Below are positions 1 through 8,665 of a stretch of DNA of 64,000 nucleotides, one piece after another (position 1 is the first letter of the stretch; the number at the start of each line of letters is the position of its first letter). The stretch is from Zopfochytrium polystomum (lineage: Eukaryota; Chytridiomycota; Chytridiomycetes; Chytridiales; Chytridiaceae). A program made the position numbers and the translations under genes. Where the stretch lies: the NCBI GenBank assembly GCA_025765615.1, contig JAIVFJ010000012.1, positions 512,192-576,191 on the forward strand. Reading direction: 5' to 3'. Under the pieces are notes generated by a model that saw nothing but the letters and a program-made list of their open reading frames with translations, had not been told where the DNA came from and did no database searches.

Positions 1-422
1 CCTGTTTGTAATTCTCCTTTTCTTTTCTCCAGACTTCTCTTTGTCCTTCCAATTTTATATGTCTGACTGTCTCCAGAATTCAATACATAAATTGTTCCTG
101 TTTTTATTTGTTCTTCGTATACTATTGCTTTTAATTTATTGAACTCATTTTCTACTTGTAATCTTTGGTTTCTTTCTTTGTCTATTTGTATTTGAAATAA
201 TTCTTGTAACAATTTGTTAAACCACTTCAGTAATTCTATATTATTATTTATTAATGTGTATACTTCATCCACTGTTATTAAATCCATATCAACACTTTCA
301 TTTGAATTTGTTATTTTACACAATTCATGTTTTTTAAATAGTGGCTTTTCATATGTTCCATATATTTTGATTTCATGTTCATTAAATGTTTTTCTAAATA
401 TTTCTTCCATTTTTCTTTTCAT
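1..422 (-). CDS. Bro-N / T5orf172-like DNA-binding or nuclease protein, partial
   Basis: The frame opens at the ATG at 422 and runs off the left edge without a stop, so only the N-terminal 140 residues are visible. Residues about 10-45 (FNEHEIKIYGTYEKPLFKKH, then ELCKI) look like the start of a Bro-N domain. A coiled-coil-like linker follows. Residues about 112-140 hold TIYVLNSGD, YKIGRTKRSLEKRKGEL and TG, the N-terminal signature of the T5orf172 (GIY-YIG superfamily) domain. Such fusions are frequent in NCLDVs and phages and are thought to act on DNA. AT-rich codon use matches the neighbouring viral-type genes. It is divergent from the decayed ORF at 467, with 44 bp between them. Domain names come from motif reading; the C-terminal catalytic part is outside the window. 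Confidence 0.75.
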   Translation of the reverse strand, partial: MKRKMEEIFRKTFNEHEIKIYGTYEKPLFKKHELCKITNSNESVDMDLITVDEVYTLINNNIELLKWFNKLLQELFQIQIDKERNQRLQVENEFNKLKAIVYEEQIKTGTIYVLNSGDSQTYKIGRTKRSLEKRKGELQT

Positions 423-466
423 GTTTCACTTTATTTTTCATTTTATTTTTGATATCCATATTGTAA

Positions 467-645
467 ATGGATATGTTATTAGAACAAAATGTAAAATCGC
501 TTTCAGGTTGTTGCTCAACTGCTTTATTCAATTAAACCCTGACAAAGTTCGTGATTTATACAATAAATTTTATCATCGCAAGCGGCAACAACAGCAAAGA
601 GCATCTCAAAATCAACAATTGCCACAACTTCTCGACTGCATTTAA
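467..645 (+). pseudogene. decayed copy of the 48626 'QLPQ-LDC' gene family
   Basis: Starting at ATG 467, the frame reads MDMLLEQNVKSLS and then hits a stop at about 535. This aligns with the start of the gene at 48626 (MDSKSLQEHVKSLS). In a different frame, 537-645 reads a basic stretch with FYHRKRQQQQ and ends QLPQLLDC plus one residue and a stop, matching YYRKRDQQQ...QLPQILDC of the 48626 gene. The copy has therefore lost a central segment and shifted frame. Function unknown. Its existence shows that a small, basic, Gln-rich protein family was present at least twice in the viral-type islands. Confidence 0.7.
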
Positions 646-671
646 AGTTTAAATTCTTGCAAGGCGTTGAT

Positions 672-903
672 GCCGCCCATTCCCGACACATACTTTCAAC
701 ATTCGAACCCCATGCCACTCAGGCGCAACTAACATAATCAATTGTATTTTGTCTTTAGACTTGACCTTTATTGTACATTTTGTTTTACATTTCTCTCACT
801 ACTTCTTCTCTGCATTTCTCCACCAATATTATATGATTTTTTTTGAACATTTTTCATATAATATTCTATCGCCACAACAAAGGGTCCGCCCATTCCCGAC
901 ACT
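672..903. repeat. CCGCCCATTCCCGACAC module, copy 1
   Basis: The motif CCGCCCATTCCCGACAC occurs at about 673-690 and again at 886-902. Between them are AACCCCATGCCACTCA, a CTTTATTGTACATTTT block, ATTTCTCTCACTACTT and TATATGATTTTTTTTGAAC. The same blocks in the same order recur at 56691-56883 and, more diverged, at 61549-62000. The motif alone recurs at 48953-48970 and 63822-63838. On the minus strand part of the module is readable as protein (VSGMG, then KKSYN), so it may be the 3' end of a multicopy gene rather than purely intergenic. Confidence 0.65.
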
Positions 904-1403
904 TTCTTTTTAGTACTTGTGTGACTTTCGTGACTTGCGTTTAGAGCACTTTGGTGACTTTCTGTGTGACTTTCGTTTAGAGCACTTTCGCGACTTTCGT
1001 GACTTGCGTTTAGAGCACTTTGGTGACTTGCGTTTAGAGCACTTTCGCGACTTTCGTGACTTTCGTTTAGAGCACTTTCGTGACTTGCGTGACTTGCGTT
1101 TAGAGCACTTTCGTGGCTTGCGTTTAGAGCACTTTCGTGACTTGCGTTTAGAGCACTTTCTTGGACTCTTTCGTGACCTTTTGTGGGACTTTCGTTTGAG
1201 AGCCTAGGTGACTTTCGTGAGCTCTTACGTTCGTTAGATTTTCTGAACCATCTTCGATGACCTCTTGAATAAGAACGAACAACATATTCGTTGCCATCAT
1301 TTCCTGTCATTCCAGTCCCAAGTGGAAGTTCTGCTGCACTAAAGGAAGGTGATGGCCTTTTAGCCCGTCGTCTCTCAGCACTCGGGGAGTGTCTATTTAC
1401 CAT
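768..1403 (-). CDS. repeat-rich basic protein, NCLDV-like
   Basis: The ATG at 1403 opens a 211-residue frame. The N-terminal 60 residues are basic and contain GNDGNEYVVRSYSRGHRRW; many giant-virus proteins carry a similar 'G-DGN-Y-V....G-RRW' segment. Residues about 80-155 are a low-complexity array of an 8-residue unit, ESALNASH, with variants such as ESRESALN. The C-terminal 45 residues begin VSGMGG and lie within the repeated module described at 672-903. No catalytic motif is visible. The repeat array (about 917-1210) could equally be drifting non-coding repeat, but it keeps the frame open throughout. A function cannot be assigned. Confidence 0.55.
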   Translation of the reverse strand: MVNRHSPSAERRRAKRPSPSFSAAELPLGTGMTGNDGNEYVVRSYSRGHRRWFRKSNERKSSRKSPRLSNESPTKGHERVQESALNASHESALNASHESALNASHASHESALNESHESRESALNASHQSALNASHESRESALNESHTESHQSALNASHESHTSTKKKVSGMGGPFVVAIEYYMKNVQKKSYNIGGEMQRRSSERNVKQNVQ

Positions 1404-1503
1404 TTTTATAATTAGACAATAAATTATATTTTAACAATTCTGGTTTTTAATTTGACATTTCTAATTGTGAAAAATCGAATTCCATTTAGAAACAGAAATA
1501 CAA

Positions 1504-1874
1504 ATGATCTTTCCAAATGAAATCTGTTTAATTATACATAAATATCTTGACATAGATTCACGAAGACATTTCGAAGATGCTTTGAATCTTGGAAGAATCT
1601 GTTATTCAATTCAAATGAACCACACGAGGAAGCTTTGCAATCAGTATGTAATTTTGAAGTTGAACATAAATTTGAGCCATTTGCTCGTTTTATAATTACT
1701 TTTTACTGGAAAGAATGCGAAATCGTACTTATAATGAGTAAATTAGGAAATAGAAAAACATATAGTGAACCGAATTTTTATAGTTATGTTAGACAAAAAA
1801 ACAAAAGATATGTAGTAACAGGAGGTGACCACACGTATGGTTGTTATTGTTATCGTTATTATAATGATTATTAA
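1504..1874 (+). pseudogene. F-box-like protein paralogue, frameshifted
   Basis: ATG 1504 opens MIFPNEICLIIHKYLDIDS, an F-box-like start (Pro-Glu-Ile-x3-Ile-x2-Tyr-Leu). This frame ends at 1695, but from about 1612 the +1 frame continues with EEALQSVCNFEVEHKFEPFA and WKECEIVLIM up to the stop at 1874. That second part aligns with the C-terminal part of the two minus-strand paralogues at 1893 and 2258 (conserved Cys, then an Ile-x-Phe-x-Trp-Lys segment). One frameshift therefore breaks a gene of about 120 codons. AAAAATCGAATTCC 30 bp upstream resembles the AAAATTGAA motif near other island genes. Confidence 0.6.
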
Positions 1875-1892
1875 AATGTTTGAAGTATTTTT

Positions 1893-2150
1893 TCAGCATG
1901 GTTTAAGGGCTGCTTTTGGATCAACGAGAGGCTTAACTTGCATTACATATGTATAGCTTTTCCACTTAAACTCAATGTAAACTGAGAATACTCTTCTTGA
2001 TATTTTTGATAAACAATCGAAACAGTTTTCATCAAATTTTAGTTTGTATCTAGTTTGTGGCAACTTTAATGCTTTTTCTATATTCATTCTATCATCGAAA
2101 CTTACGTATTCATAAATATTTTTGAATATTTCAAATGGTAACTTCACCAT
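1893..2150 (-). CDS. F-box-like protein (short paralogue)
   Basis: The ATG at 2150 gives an 85-residue protein starting MVKLPFEIFKNIYEYVSFDD, an F-box-like helix pair in the usual N-terminal place. The body (MNIEKALKLPQTRYKLKFDE, then a conserved Cys and an IEFKWKSY segment) is clearly paralogous to the next gene at 2258. It lacks that gene's last 45 residues and is truncated or naturally short. F-box proteins normally recruit substrates to SCF ubiquitin ligases, and many giant viruses carry families of them. Whether this short form binds Skp1 cannot be judged. Confidence 0.6.
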   Translation of the reverse strand: MVKLPFEIFKNIYEYVSFDDRMNIEKALKLPQTRYKLKFDENCFDCLSKISRRVFSVYIEFKWKSYTYVMQVKPLVDPKAALKPC

Positions 2151-2257
2151 AATCACCTTTTTTATTCTTGTGAACGTTTAAATTAACTTTGCGCCTAGTT
2201 GTTACAAGTATTTCAAACGATAATTATTTGTAACAAGTCGATTCAATGCTGTTTCTA

Positions 2258-2659
2258 TTATCTATATTCTTCGTTTGACATTTCCATTTGTCCCATATGA
2301 TCATATTTTCTAAGAAAAGCACAAAATGTGCTGGATAAAGCTCGTAATGAAGGTGGAAAAATCTTATAACACGTTTTATCAATAACTCTTGGCATTATAC
2401 CATCAATAAGTCGTTTTCTTTTCAAAATCCATTCCTCTTCCATTTCGTCAAAACTTCTCACAAATTCATATCTGTTCCATTTAAACTCTATGTAATTTGA
2501 GAATATCGTTGTTGATGTTTTTGATATGCAATCGAAACACTTTTCATCTATTTTCAATTTGTATCTAATTTTTGGAAGTTTAAATGCTTTTTCCATATTC
2601 ATTTTATCATCAAGATTCAAGTATTTATAAATAGTTTCGAATAGTTCAAATGGCAACAT
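2258..2659 (-). CDS. F-box-like protein
   Basis: The ATG at 2659 gives 133 residues starting MLPFELFETIYKYLNLDDKM, the LPxE...I..YL pattern of an F-box. The middle shares KAFKLPKIRYKLKIDEKCFD and an IEFKWNRYEFV segment with the 1893 paralogue. The C-terminal 45 residues (rich in Lys, Arg and aromatic residues) are unique to this copy. It is in tandem with 1893 on the same strand, with about 107 bp between them. A role as an SCF substrate adaptor is inference from the domain only. This looks intact. Confidence 0.65.
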   Translation of the reverse strand: MLPFELFETIYKYLNLDDKMNMEKAFKLPKIRYKLKIDEKCFDCISKTSTTIFSNYIEFKWNRYEFVRSFDEMEEEWILKRKRLIDGIMPRVIDKTCYKIFPPSLRALSSTFCAFLRKYDHMGQMEMSNEEYR

Positions 2660-2792
2660 TGTGTACGGTACGTTTAATTATTGCATTGTTTATAGTATTC
2701 ATGAATGTTTATCGTTCTTTCAAAATACATTCAAAGAAATTCAAAGAATTAGATGAATTTAGCTAAACATTTATTTCTCATATTATTACAAT

Positions 2793-3609
2793 ATGGTTTT
2801 AGGCACGAACGCTAATGCTTCTCTTTCAAGTATAAATCAAACCTTTTATTTTACAGGTGGTAACATTGGACTCAATACAACAAGTCCTTCTTACGTTTTA
2901 GATGTTGCTGGTAACATTAATGCTACTAGTTTGTATAAAAATGGTACAACTTTCACTATTACAAGTCCTATAAATCCAGTTGTTACGTACAACACAACAG
3001 CAACCTTGACTAGTTCGGGATGTGACGTTATTGTTCAAGGACAGTCTGGACATCTCAATATAGTTTTACCTACTTCTTGGTCAAGTGGTAGCACTATTAA
3101 TATTCATAATTTAGGTGGAACTGTTGGAAACTATGGACTTAACAACTCTAGCGTATTTGTAAAGTTGAATAGTAGTACTTCAGGATCTGTGGCTCGTCTT
3201 TCAGTTGGAGACAGTATTTCTGTAACACCTGTTGTTTCCAATCCTACTTCTATTAGCAATCTTCAAAAAATCAATTATAATGTTTCGCCTCCTAATTTTT
3301 TATACACACAATCTACTGTTAATGGGAATCTGTGGAAAGCTATTGAATGGAGTCCTGAATTAGGTATTTTCGCTGCTCTTTCTTACAATCAAAACGCAAA
3401 AGCCATGATCTCGTCTGATTCCAAAACGTGGACGGAGTATTCAATTCCAAATGCTAGAAAGTGGACAAGTATGGCATGGTCTCCACAACTTGGATTATTT
3501 TGTGCTGTTGCTAGATCAGGTGCATCTAGTACTATTGTCTTAACCTCAACGAATGGAACAAGTTGGGTCGAGAGTACAGCTCTTGCAACGAATTATGATT
3601 TTACAAGTA
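2793..3609 (+). pseudogene. fibre-like structural protein, 3' end lost to a transposon insertion
   Basis: ATG 2793 follows an AT-rich leader. Residues about 25-45 read NIGLNTTSPSYVLDVAGNI, the 'NVGIGT-SP---L-V-GNI' signature found ahead of phage and NCLDV tail-fibre-like proteins. A beta-rich, Ser/Thr/Asn-rich segment follows. From about residue 180 there are repeats of the type W..(I/M).WSPELGIF, each followed by SSDSKTW or STNGTSW, resembling Asp-box (BNR) blades. The frame continues to 3728 only through foreign sequence: at 3608-3611 the coding sequence meets the start of the mariner-like element next to a TA dinucleotide. The remainder of the gene is not in this window. Confidence 0.7.
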
Positions 3610-3760
3610 TCAGCCCAAAACGTCGTCCCCACCCCGAAAAGAAATTCATTGCCCATATTCATCATCAGATCTCCAGACAGACCCCGCCCATAAGCAAAAA
3701 TGAGAAAAGCGTGATGATCCAAAACTAACAAAAACAAGAAGAAAAAAGGTCGTTGTCTCG

Positions 3761-4118
3761 ATGAACGACTTGGCAGCTGCCGTCGCAAGGCAGCCGATGA
3801 ATGACACGAAGTTTTGTGCAGTGCATGCTGTTGTCAACCTCAGAATCAAGCCAGAGCAGATTGCCCCAATCGTCAACACATCCTGTTGATCAGTGCAGCG
3901 ATGGGTACAACAGTTTCTGAAGACAGGGACAGTCAGAAGGCAATCCAGGCGTACTCAGACCGTTTGATTCAACAGCACCCATCACCAGTGGATCAAAGAG
4001 TTCATCGACTAGGATCCTCTTTCTTTCCTAGATGAAGTAAAAGCAGAGTTTGAAGCAGCATGGGGATTGTCCATCAGCGTTTCGTCCGTCTGGCAGATCA
4101 TACATGACTATAGCTATA
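3761..4118 (+). pseudogene. Tc1/mariner-like transposase, N-terminal part
   Basis: The frame from ATG 3761 (MNDLAAAVARQPMNDTKFCA) has an internal stop, continues SVQRWVQQFLKTGTVRR (helix-turn-helix-like), then is frameshifted. At 4028-4118 it reads LDEVKAEFEAAWGLSISVSS then VWQIIHDYSYTRK, the second helix-turn-helix and linker region typical of IS630/Tc1 transposases. It continues in sense with the piece at 6009 (ERQALNIKQGEI). Stops and shifts show that it is inactive. Confidence 0.6.
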
Positions 4119-6008
4119 CACGAAAGGCGAGCAATCACTGTACAACGTCCACGTGGAGGGCACAGGCAGGGTTGGTGTGGAAACCATGGTCTGCAGAACA
4201 GGATCACTACTCCACTGCATGATATACGCTGCACTGAGCGCTGCACGCGCACGCTGTCGTGTGAGACTACACCGAGGTCTCAGTGATAAAGTCTAGGGAT
4301 TTTATTCGCAAAAACAAGCATACCTGTCATAAAACCGCAAGGATTGGGACCCCTATTATTGCTCCTGGTTCTTTAGTTTACAAGGCGTTATCAAAGTGTA
4401 TTTGCGGCTAACCCGTCTTTATATTTGGGCCTGCTTTTACTACTTTTGTCTTAACAGTTTCTGTTGCGCCAGGGTTTTCTCAACATATTTTCTTTTTCGG
4501 TGACTAACGGAGACTGCCTGACTGCCTAGGGATGGGGTGCCTGACAGGCTGTACCCCAAGCCCGCCTAATTTATTATTTATTTTCGGCACTTGTACATAC
4601 ACGCATAGGGTTGGGGGGACTTAGAGCATTTGTGGTGGATGCTCCAAGTCAGGGGGGTTGACTTGTCAATTTTCTCTCTTTCTGTTTTGGGCCATTTCTC
4701 TTTTTCCTTTTTTCTGATTTCTGTCCAATGGCACCAATACAGAGTCCCTTCAAATCCATCTGGCTCACAAAGGTGAGGGTAGTGAGAGATGGTACACACC
4801 CTGGTGTGTACATGGTCCCTTCGTGGGGCTCCTCTTAAGGGGCTGTGGGTGGGGAATGCAGCTGGCCCCACCAGCGACTGTGTGACATCGCCGGCTCTGT
4901 GTTGGAGTGAGGATCATGGGTACTCGCCCGCCGCGACAACGGTGGTGGTGGTGGCGACGACGACGGCGTCATCGTCCCCAACCATCCTGTCCCTGCGAGG
5001 GTGTTGTTGGCCGCACTCGGTGCAGCCTGCGACACCTGAGAGTTCGATCTACGAGTGCCTGCCTCGGTCCTATTGCTGTGAGAGTGAGATGCGTGAGTAC
5101 TAGTGCGATGCGATAAAGCCTGTTGGTCGAGTGATTGTGCCGACGCAGCCCGGCGGGGTGCGTGTACGATTGCAGGTGTTTCCGCGTGCGAGTTCCCTGC
5201 TGGTGACCTTCCGACCCCTACATAGTCGACTCCCTTCTCTCTCTCCCCCCGTCGCTGGCGACGACGAGGGCTCCTGCAGCGCCATCCGCAACGAGGGGCG
5301 CTAGGTCACGCCCAGTCCGTCCTGTCGCTATTAACTGCTCCTGTTGTATTTGAGATTAGGTTCCTGAGATAAAAACCCCCGTTTCCCTCTTCTCTCTCTT
5401 TATTCTGCGGTTGTGTTGCGCCCTCGGGAGTGCCCTTCCGTTTCCCCTCGCATCAGCCCGCGGCCACGCGAGTAATCAGTGCCCCAGCACTGATCGTTCA
5501 GAGGATTGTCCCTCTGAATGTTCATTCTTTGTGTTTGAGACCCCTGTTAGACAGATCAGTAGGGATACTTTGTGGACTAGGCAAGTAGTAGGGTTGAAAC
5601 ACCCCCTAGACAACAGCCCAATAAAGTTAGTTTTAGCCTATTATTTGCTTTCCCTCACTCTAGGGCCCAGATCCCAGGGTCAAAGGAGTGAGTATAGTCT
5701 CACAGTCGCCCTGCTTGTGCACTCCCTTGCACGCTCCACACGCCCACTGCACAGCCGACACCACTGGGTCGGCTGGCCGGCTGGGCAACTGCAAGCTGCT
5801 GCACTGGCCGCTGTTGCTGTGGCATTCCAAACATTGTCGTCAGCTTTGGCCTCTGTGGTTGGCCTTGCCAGTCGCAGCTGGACCAAGAAAGGCACCTGCA
5901 TCATGGGCTGTGCTTCATACAAACGCAAACTTCTCACAGTTTTCTTCCCCTCAACATCCCTAACAAAATCTAACCCAATACTACATCATTCGCAAACACC
6001 TGCAGATC
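4119..6008. other. unidentified 1.9 kb insertion within the transposase
   Basis: This stretch separates the two transposase halves. It is moderately GC-rich, has no long convincing ORF and no recognisable protein motif. There is an AATAAA at about 5620. No clear terminal repeats or target duplication were seen by eye. It does not begin with GT and end with AG at the coding junctions, so an intron is unlikely. It may be a non-autonomous element or a decayed LTR. Confidence 0.4.
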
Positions 6009-6734
6009 ATTGAGCGCCAAGCCTTGAACATTAAACAAGGCGAGATAATACAATTCACTCAAGAGCTGATGCGAATCAACTGGTGCCACGACAACCTGGT
6101 CTTTTTAGATGAGGTGTCGTTTGACAACTGTGGCATGAGGCAATCACGGGGTTACGCCCTGCAAGGTGAACGGATCCATTTCTGTGCCGAGTTCCAGTGA
6201 CTTCCCCATGTGTCGCTTCTGTGCTTCATCGGTGTTGGTGGGATTCTTGAAACAGTTATGACAGATGGCACATTCAGCTGGCACAAGTTTGTCAAAGCCT
6301 GCAGGACATTTGCGCTGAAGTCAGGTAGGTTCATGTTCCTCTTGTATTTTTTTCTCATGCACTTCGAAGAGAAAGTCTGCTGCTATCCAAGCTACAACTC
6401 AGTTTGGATTATGGATGGAGCAAAAATTCATTGCCATCCAAATGTCTCCAATTACCTTCGCTCAATTGGAGTTATTCCAGTGTTTTCACCTGCTAACTGC
6501 CCTTTTTTCAATCCTATTGAAATTCTCTTTGGTGTAGTGAAGAGCCACATGAGAAGGCAGTACCCAGAGGGGGAGCTTTCACTGTGTACCTTACCCCACT
6601 TCATTGCACAGATTATGAAGCAGTTTGAGAATTTTGACATGGAGGATATGTTTCACCATTGTGGTTATGACCAAAATGGGATCTTTGACCCATCTGCTGC
6701 CTCGCAAAAGGCATTTGGAATCCATGGGATTTGA
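6009..6734 (+). pseudogene. Tc1/mariner-like transposase, DDE catalytic part
   Basis: The frame starting ATT at 6009 continues to the stop at 6734 with a single in-frame TGA at 6198-6200. The catalytic triad is legible: first Asp in VFLDEVSFDNC, second Asp in WIMDGAKIH, third acidic residue (Glu) in NPIEILFGVVK. The spacing fits IS630/Tc1/mariner family transposases, which cut and paste the element at TA sites. The internal stop and the interrupted N-terminus make it non-functional. Confidence 0.75.
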
Positions 6735-6965
6735 ATAGAGTGGGTGGTGACTTTAATTGATTCGCTTTGTGAGCAAACAGGCAACAGCAAAGGCACTGAA
6801 GTTGAAAAATCACTGCTTTGACAAACACAATTGTAAGAGGCCGAGAACAAGCAAAACAGGCACTTAATGCAACGGAAAGGATGATATTAATGAAGGGAGA
6901 AACTCAGTTGTTGATAGGCAAAATAAAAGATATGAGGTTGAACTTGAGACTCAACCGGGAATCAC

Positions 6966-7862
6966 TCAAGAGTCTGCATGATCAACATCATCTTGATCTG
7001 GGAGCTCCCCCAAAATTTCTTGAACTTCAGCGGGGCCCATAAAGCCGGCACGTATGTCAACGTTTCCAGCAATCATCAAGTCAAATTCACGCAAACGGGC
7101 CATATGATCCGCAGTTGACGCCATTAGCAGGCAAATGTAGCGCCTGTGGGACCCAAGCATCCGATGGGCCGCCCTGTACATGCGTTGAATTTCTGCAAGC
7201 TTCTTTTCAACTTCACCTGGAGCAAAGTGAAAGAAAATTGCAACAGACTGCGGAGGTAGTTGCCAGATGGAATGCTGGTGACGCGCATGAGGCTGAACTG
7301 CAATCTCTGCAGCCCAAAGCCGCCAGTGAATATCCAGTGCAGCATAGGTTTCCCTGTGCTGCGCTCGTAGCCTGTCTATAATCTCCTCATGAACTGAAGC
7401 GGCAGGAGCCCCCGCGCGATCCAGCGGAACCTGAACAGGTGGCAGGGCCAATCTGCTGGATGAACTCCTCAAAGTCGGCTTTTTGGCGCAACATTCCATG
7501 TTTGAGAATAGTGATTTCTGCAGCTTGCCGTTGACGAAGAATGTCCTCAGTCAAAACATGCCTCGTTGAGATACCCCTGGAAGGCAGCATTTATGGTTTC
7601 CATTGGGGAGCCGCTCGAGGACGAAAAGTTTGGGAGCATTGGCAGGAGAGATTTCCACGGCAGTGTAGTTTGGGGGGTCTGAGTCGTCAGCTGTGGCGAG
7701 TGGGCTGAGCCGGTGGTCAAACGTTTGCATTACGTGATCAAAGAACTCGTCCATGCTAGTGGCCGTTATTGACACTTGTGGTGATGGTTTTGCATGTTGG
7801 GTGTAGTGGTTTTTGAAGTATGGGGTCAGTTGAATTGTGAAGGGCGTTGGGTCAAAGTCCAT
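6966..7862 (-). pseudogene. uncharacterised protein, frameshifted
   Basis: On the minus strand ATG 7862 (MDFDPTPFTIQLTPYFKNHY) opens a frame that continues to about 7551. The next frame picks up STRHVLTEDILRQRQAAEI and KADFEEFIQQI, and the third runs from about 7450 to the stop at 6966 with helical, charged sequence (HEEIIDRLRAQHRETYAAL, EVEKKLAEIQRMYRAAHRM). Taken together this is one protein of roughly 290 residues with two frameshifts, or a gene with small unrecognised introns. I do not recognise the family. It directly follows the transposase in a tail-to-tail arrangement and could be cargo of the same element. Confidence 0.4.
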
Positions 7863-8138
7863 GGTTGTGATTGTTTCAGGGAAAAGGTGATTGTTTCGGG
7901 CTTTGAATTTGGGGCGCGAAAGGGTCGGTTTTATATATGAAAAAGCCAAAATCAATCTACTAAAGAAAACAAGGCTTTGCGGGTAAACTGTTTTCCTAAT
8001 TGCAATTAGTGAGGGGGGGGGGGTCTAACTTTTTGTCTTTGGTGCCCAATCAAAACTCGGCGGAAAAATCGAAAAATCGGTGGAATCGGCGGAAAAATCC
8101 GAAAAGGAAGGAGCTCAATGCGTTGTCTTTGTCTAAAA

Positions 8139-8413
8139 GATTATCTCTCTGGCTCTCTGTCCCTCTCCCTGTCTCTCTCTCCCTGTCTCTCTCAGTCTCT
8201 CTCCTCTCTCTTTCTCTCTGTCTCTCGCTTTCGCTCTCTCGTTGTCTGTCTCTCTCTCTCTGACAGACTGACAGACAGAGTCTGTCTGACTCTGCCACTC
8301 TCTGTCTGTCTGTCTCTCTCTCACTCTGTTTCTCTCTCCTGCTCTCTCTTTGCCTGTCTGTCTGTCTGCCCGTGTATCTGTCTATCTCTCACTCCTCCCT
8401 CTCTGTCTCTCTC

Positions 8414-8478
<65 letters not shown>

Positions 8479-8665
8479 TCTCTCGCTCTCCGACTGACAG
8501 TCAGAGGGCTGTCTGTCTCTTTGTCTGTCTGTCTCTTTGTCTGTCTGTCTGTCTGTCTGTCTGTGTCCATCTCTCTCTCACCCTCTCTCTCTGTCTCTCT
8601 CTCTCTTTCTCTCTCCTGTCTCTTTCTCTCGCTCTCTCTTTCCCTCTCTCCTTCCAGTTTCTAAT
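8139..8665. repeat. CT / TCTG microsatellite
   Basis: About 525 bp of almost pure CT dinucleotides with blocks of TCTG tetranucleotides (for example 8516-8565). Long open frames across it are composition artefacts. Confidence 0.95.

Larger units (their letters stand above)
3610..6734 (+). mobile_element. Tc1/mariner-like DNA transposon remnant, interrupted
   Basis: The left end abuts a TA dinucleotide (3608-3609), the usual target of Tc1/mariner elements, inside the fibre-like gene. The coding sequence is in two pieces, 3761-4118 and 6009-6734, separated by about 1.9 kb of unrelated DNA. I could not find a matching inverted terminal repeat on the right, so the right boundary is uncertain and may lie beyond 6734. 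Confidence 0.6.

Noticed and set aside
904..1230. Regular short repeats that might suggest a CRISPR-like array
   Set aside because: Units are contiguous 24-bp-type coding repeats (ESALNASH) without unique spacers, in a eukaryotic context.
4119..6008. Intron inside the transposase
   Set aside because: No GT...AG at the coding junctions and a much larger size than other introns here; an insertion is more likely.
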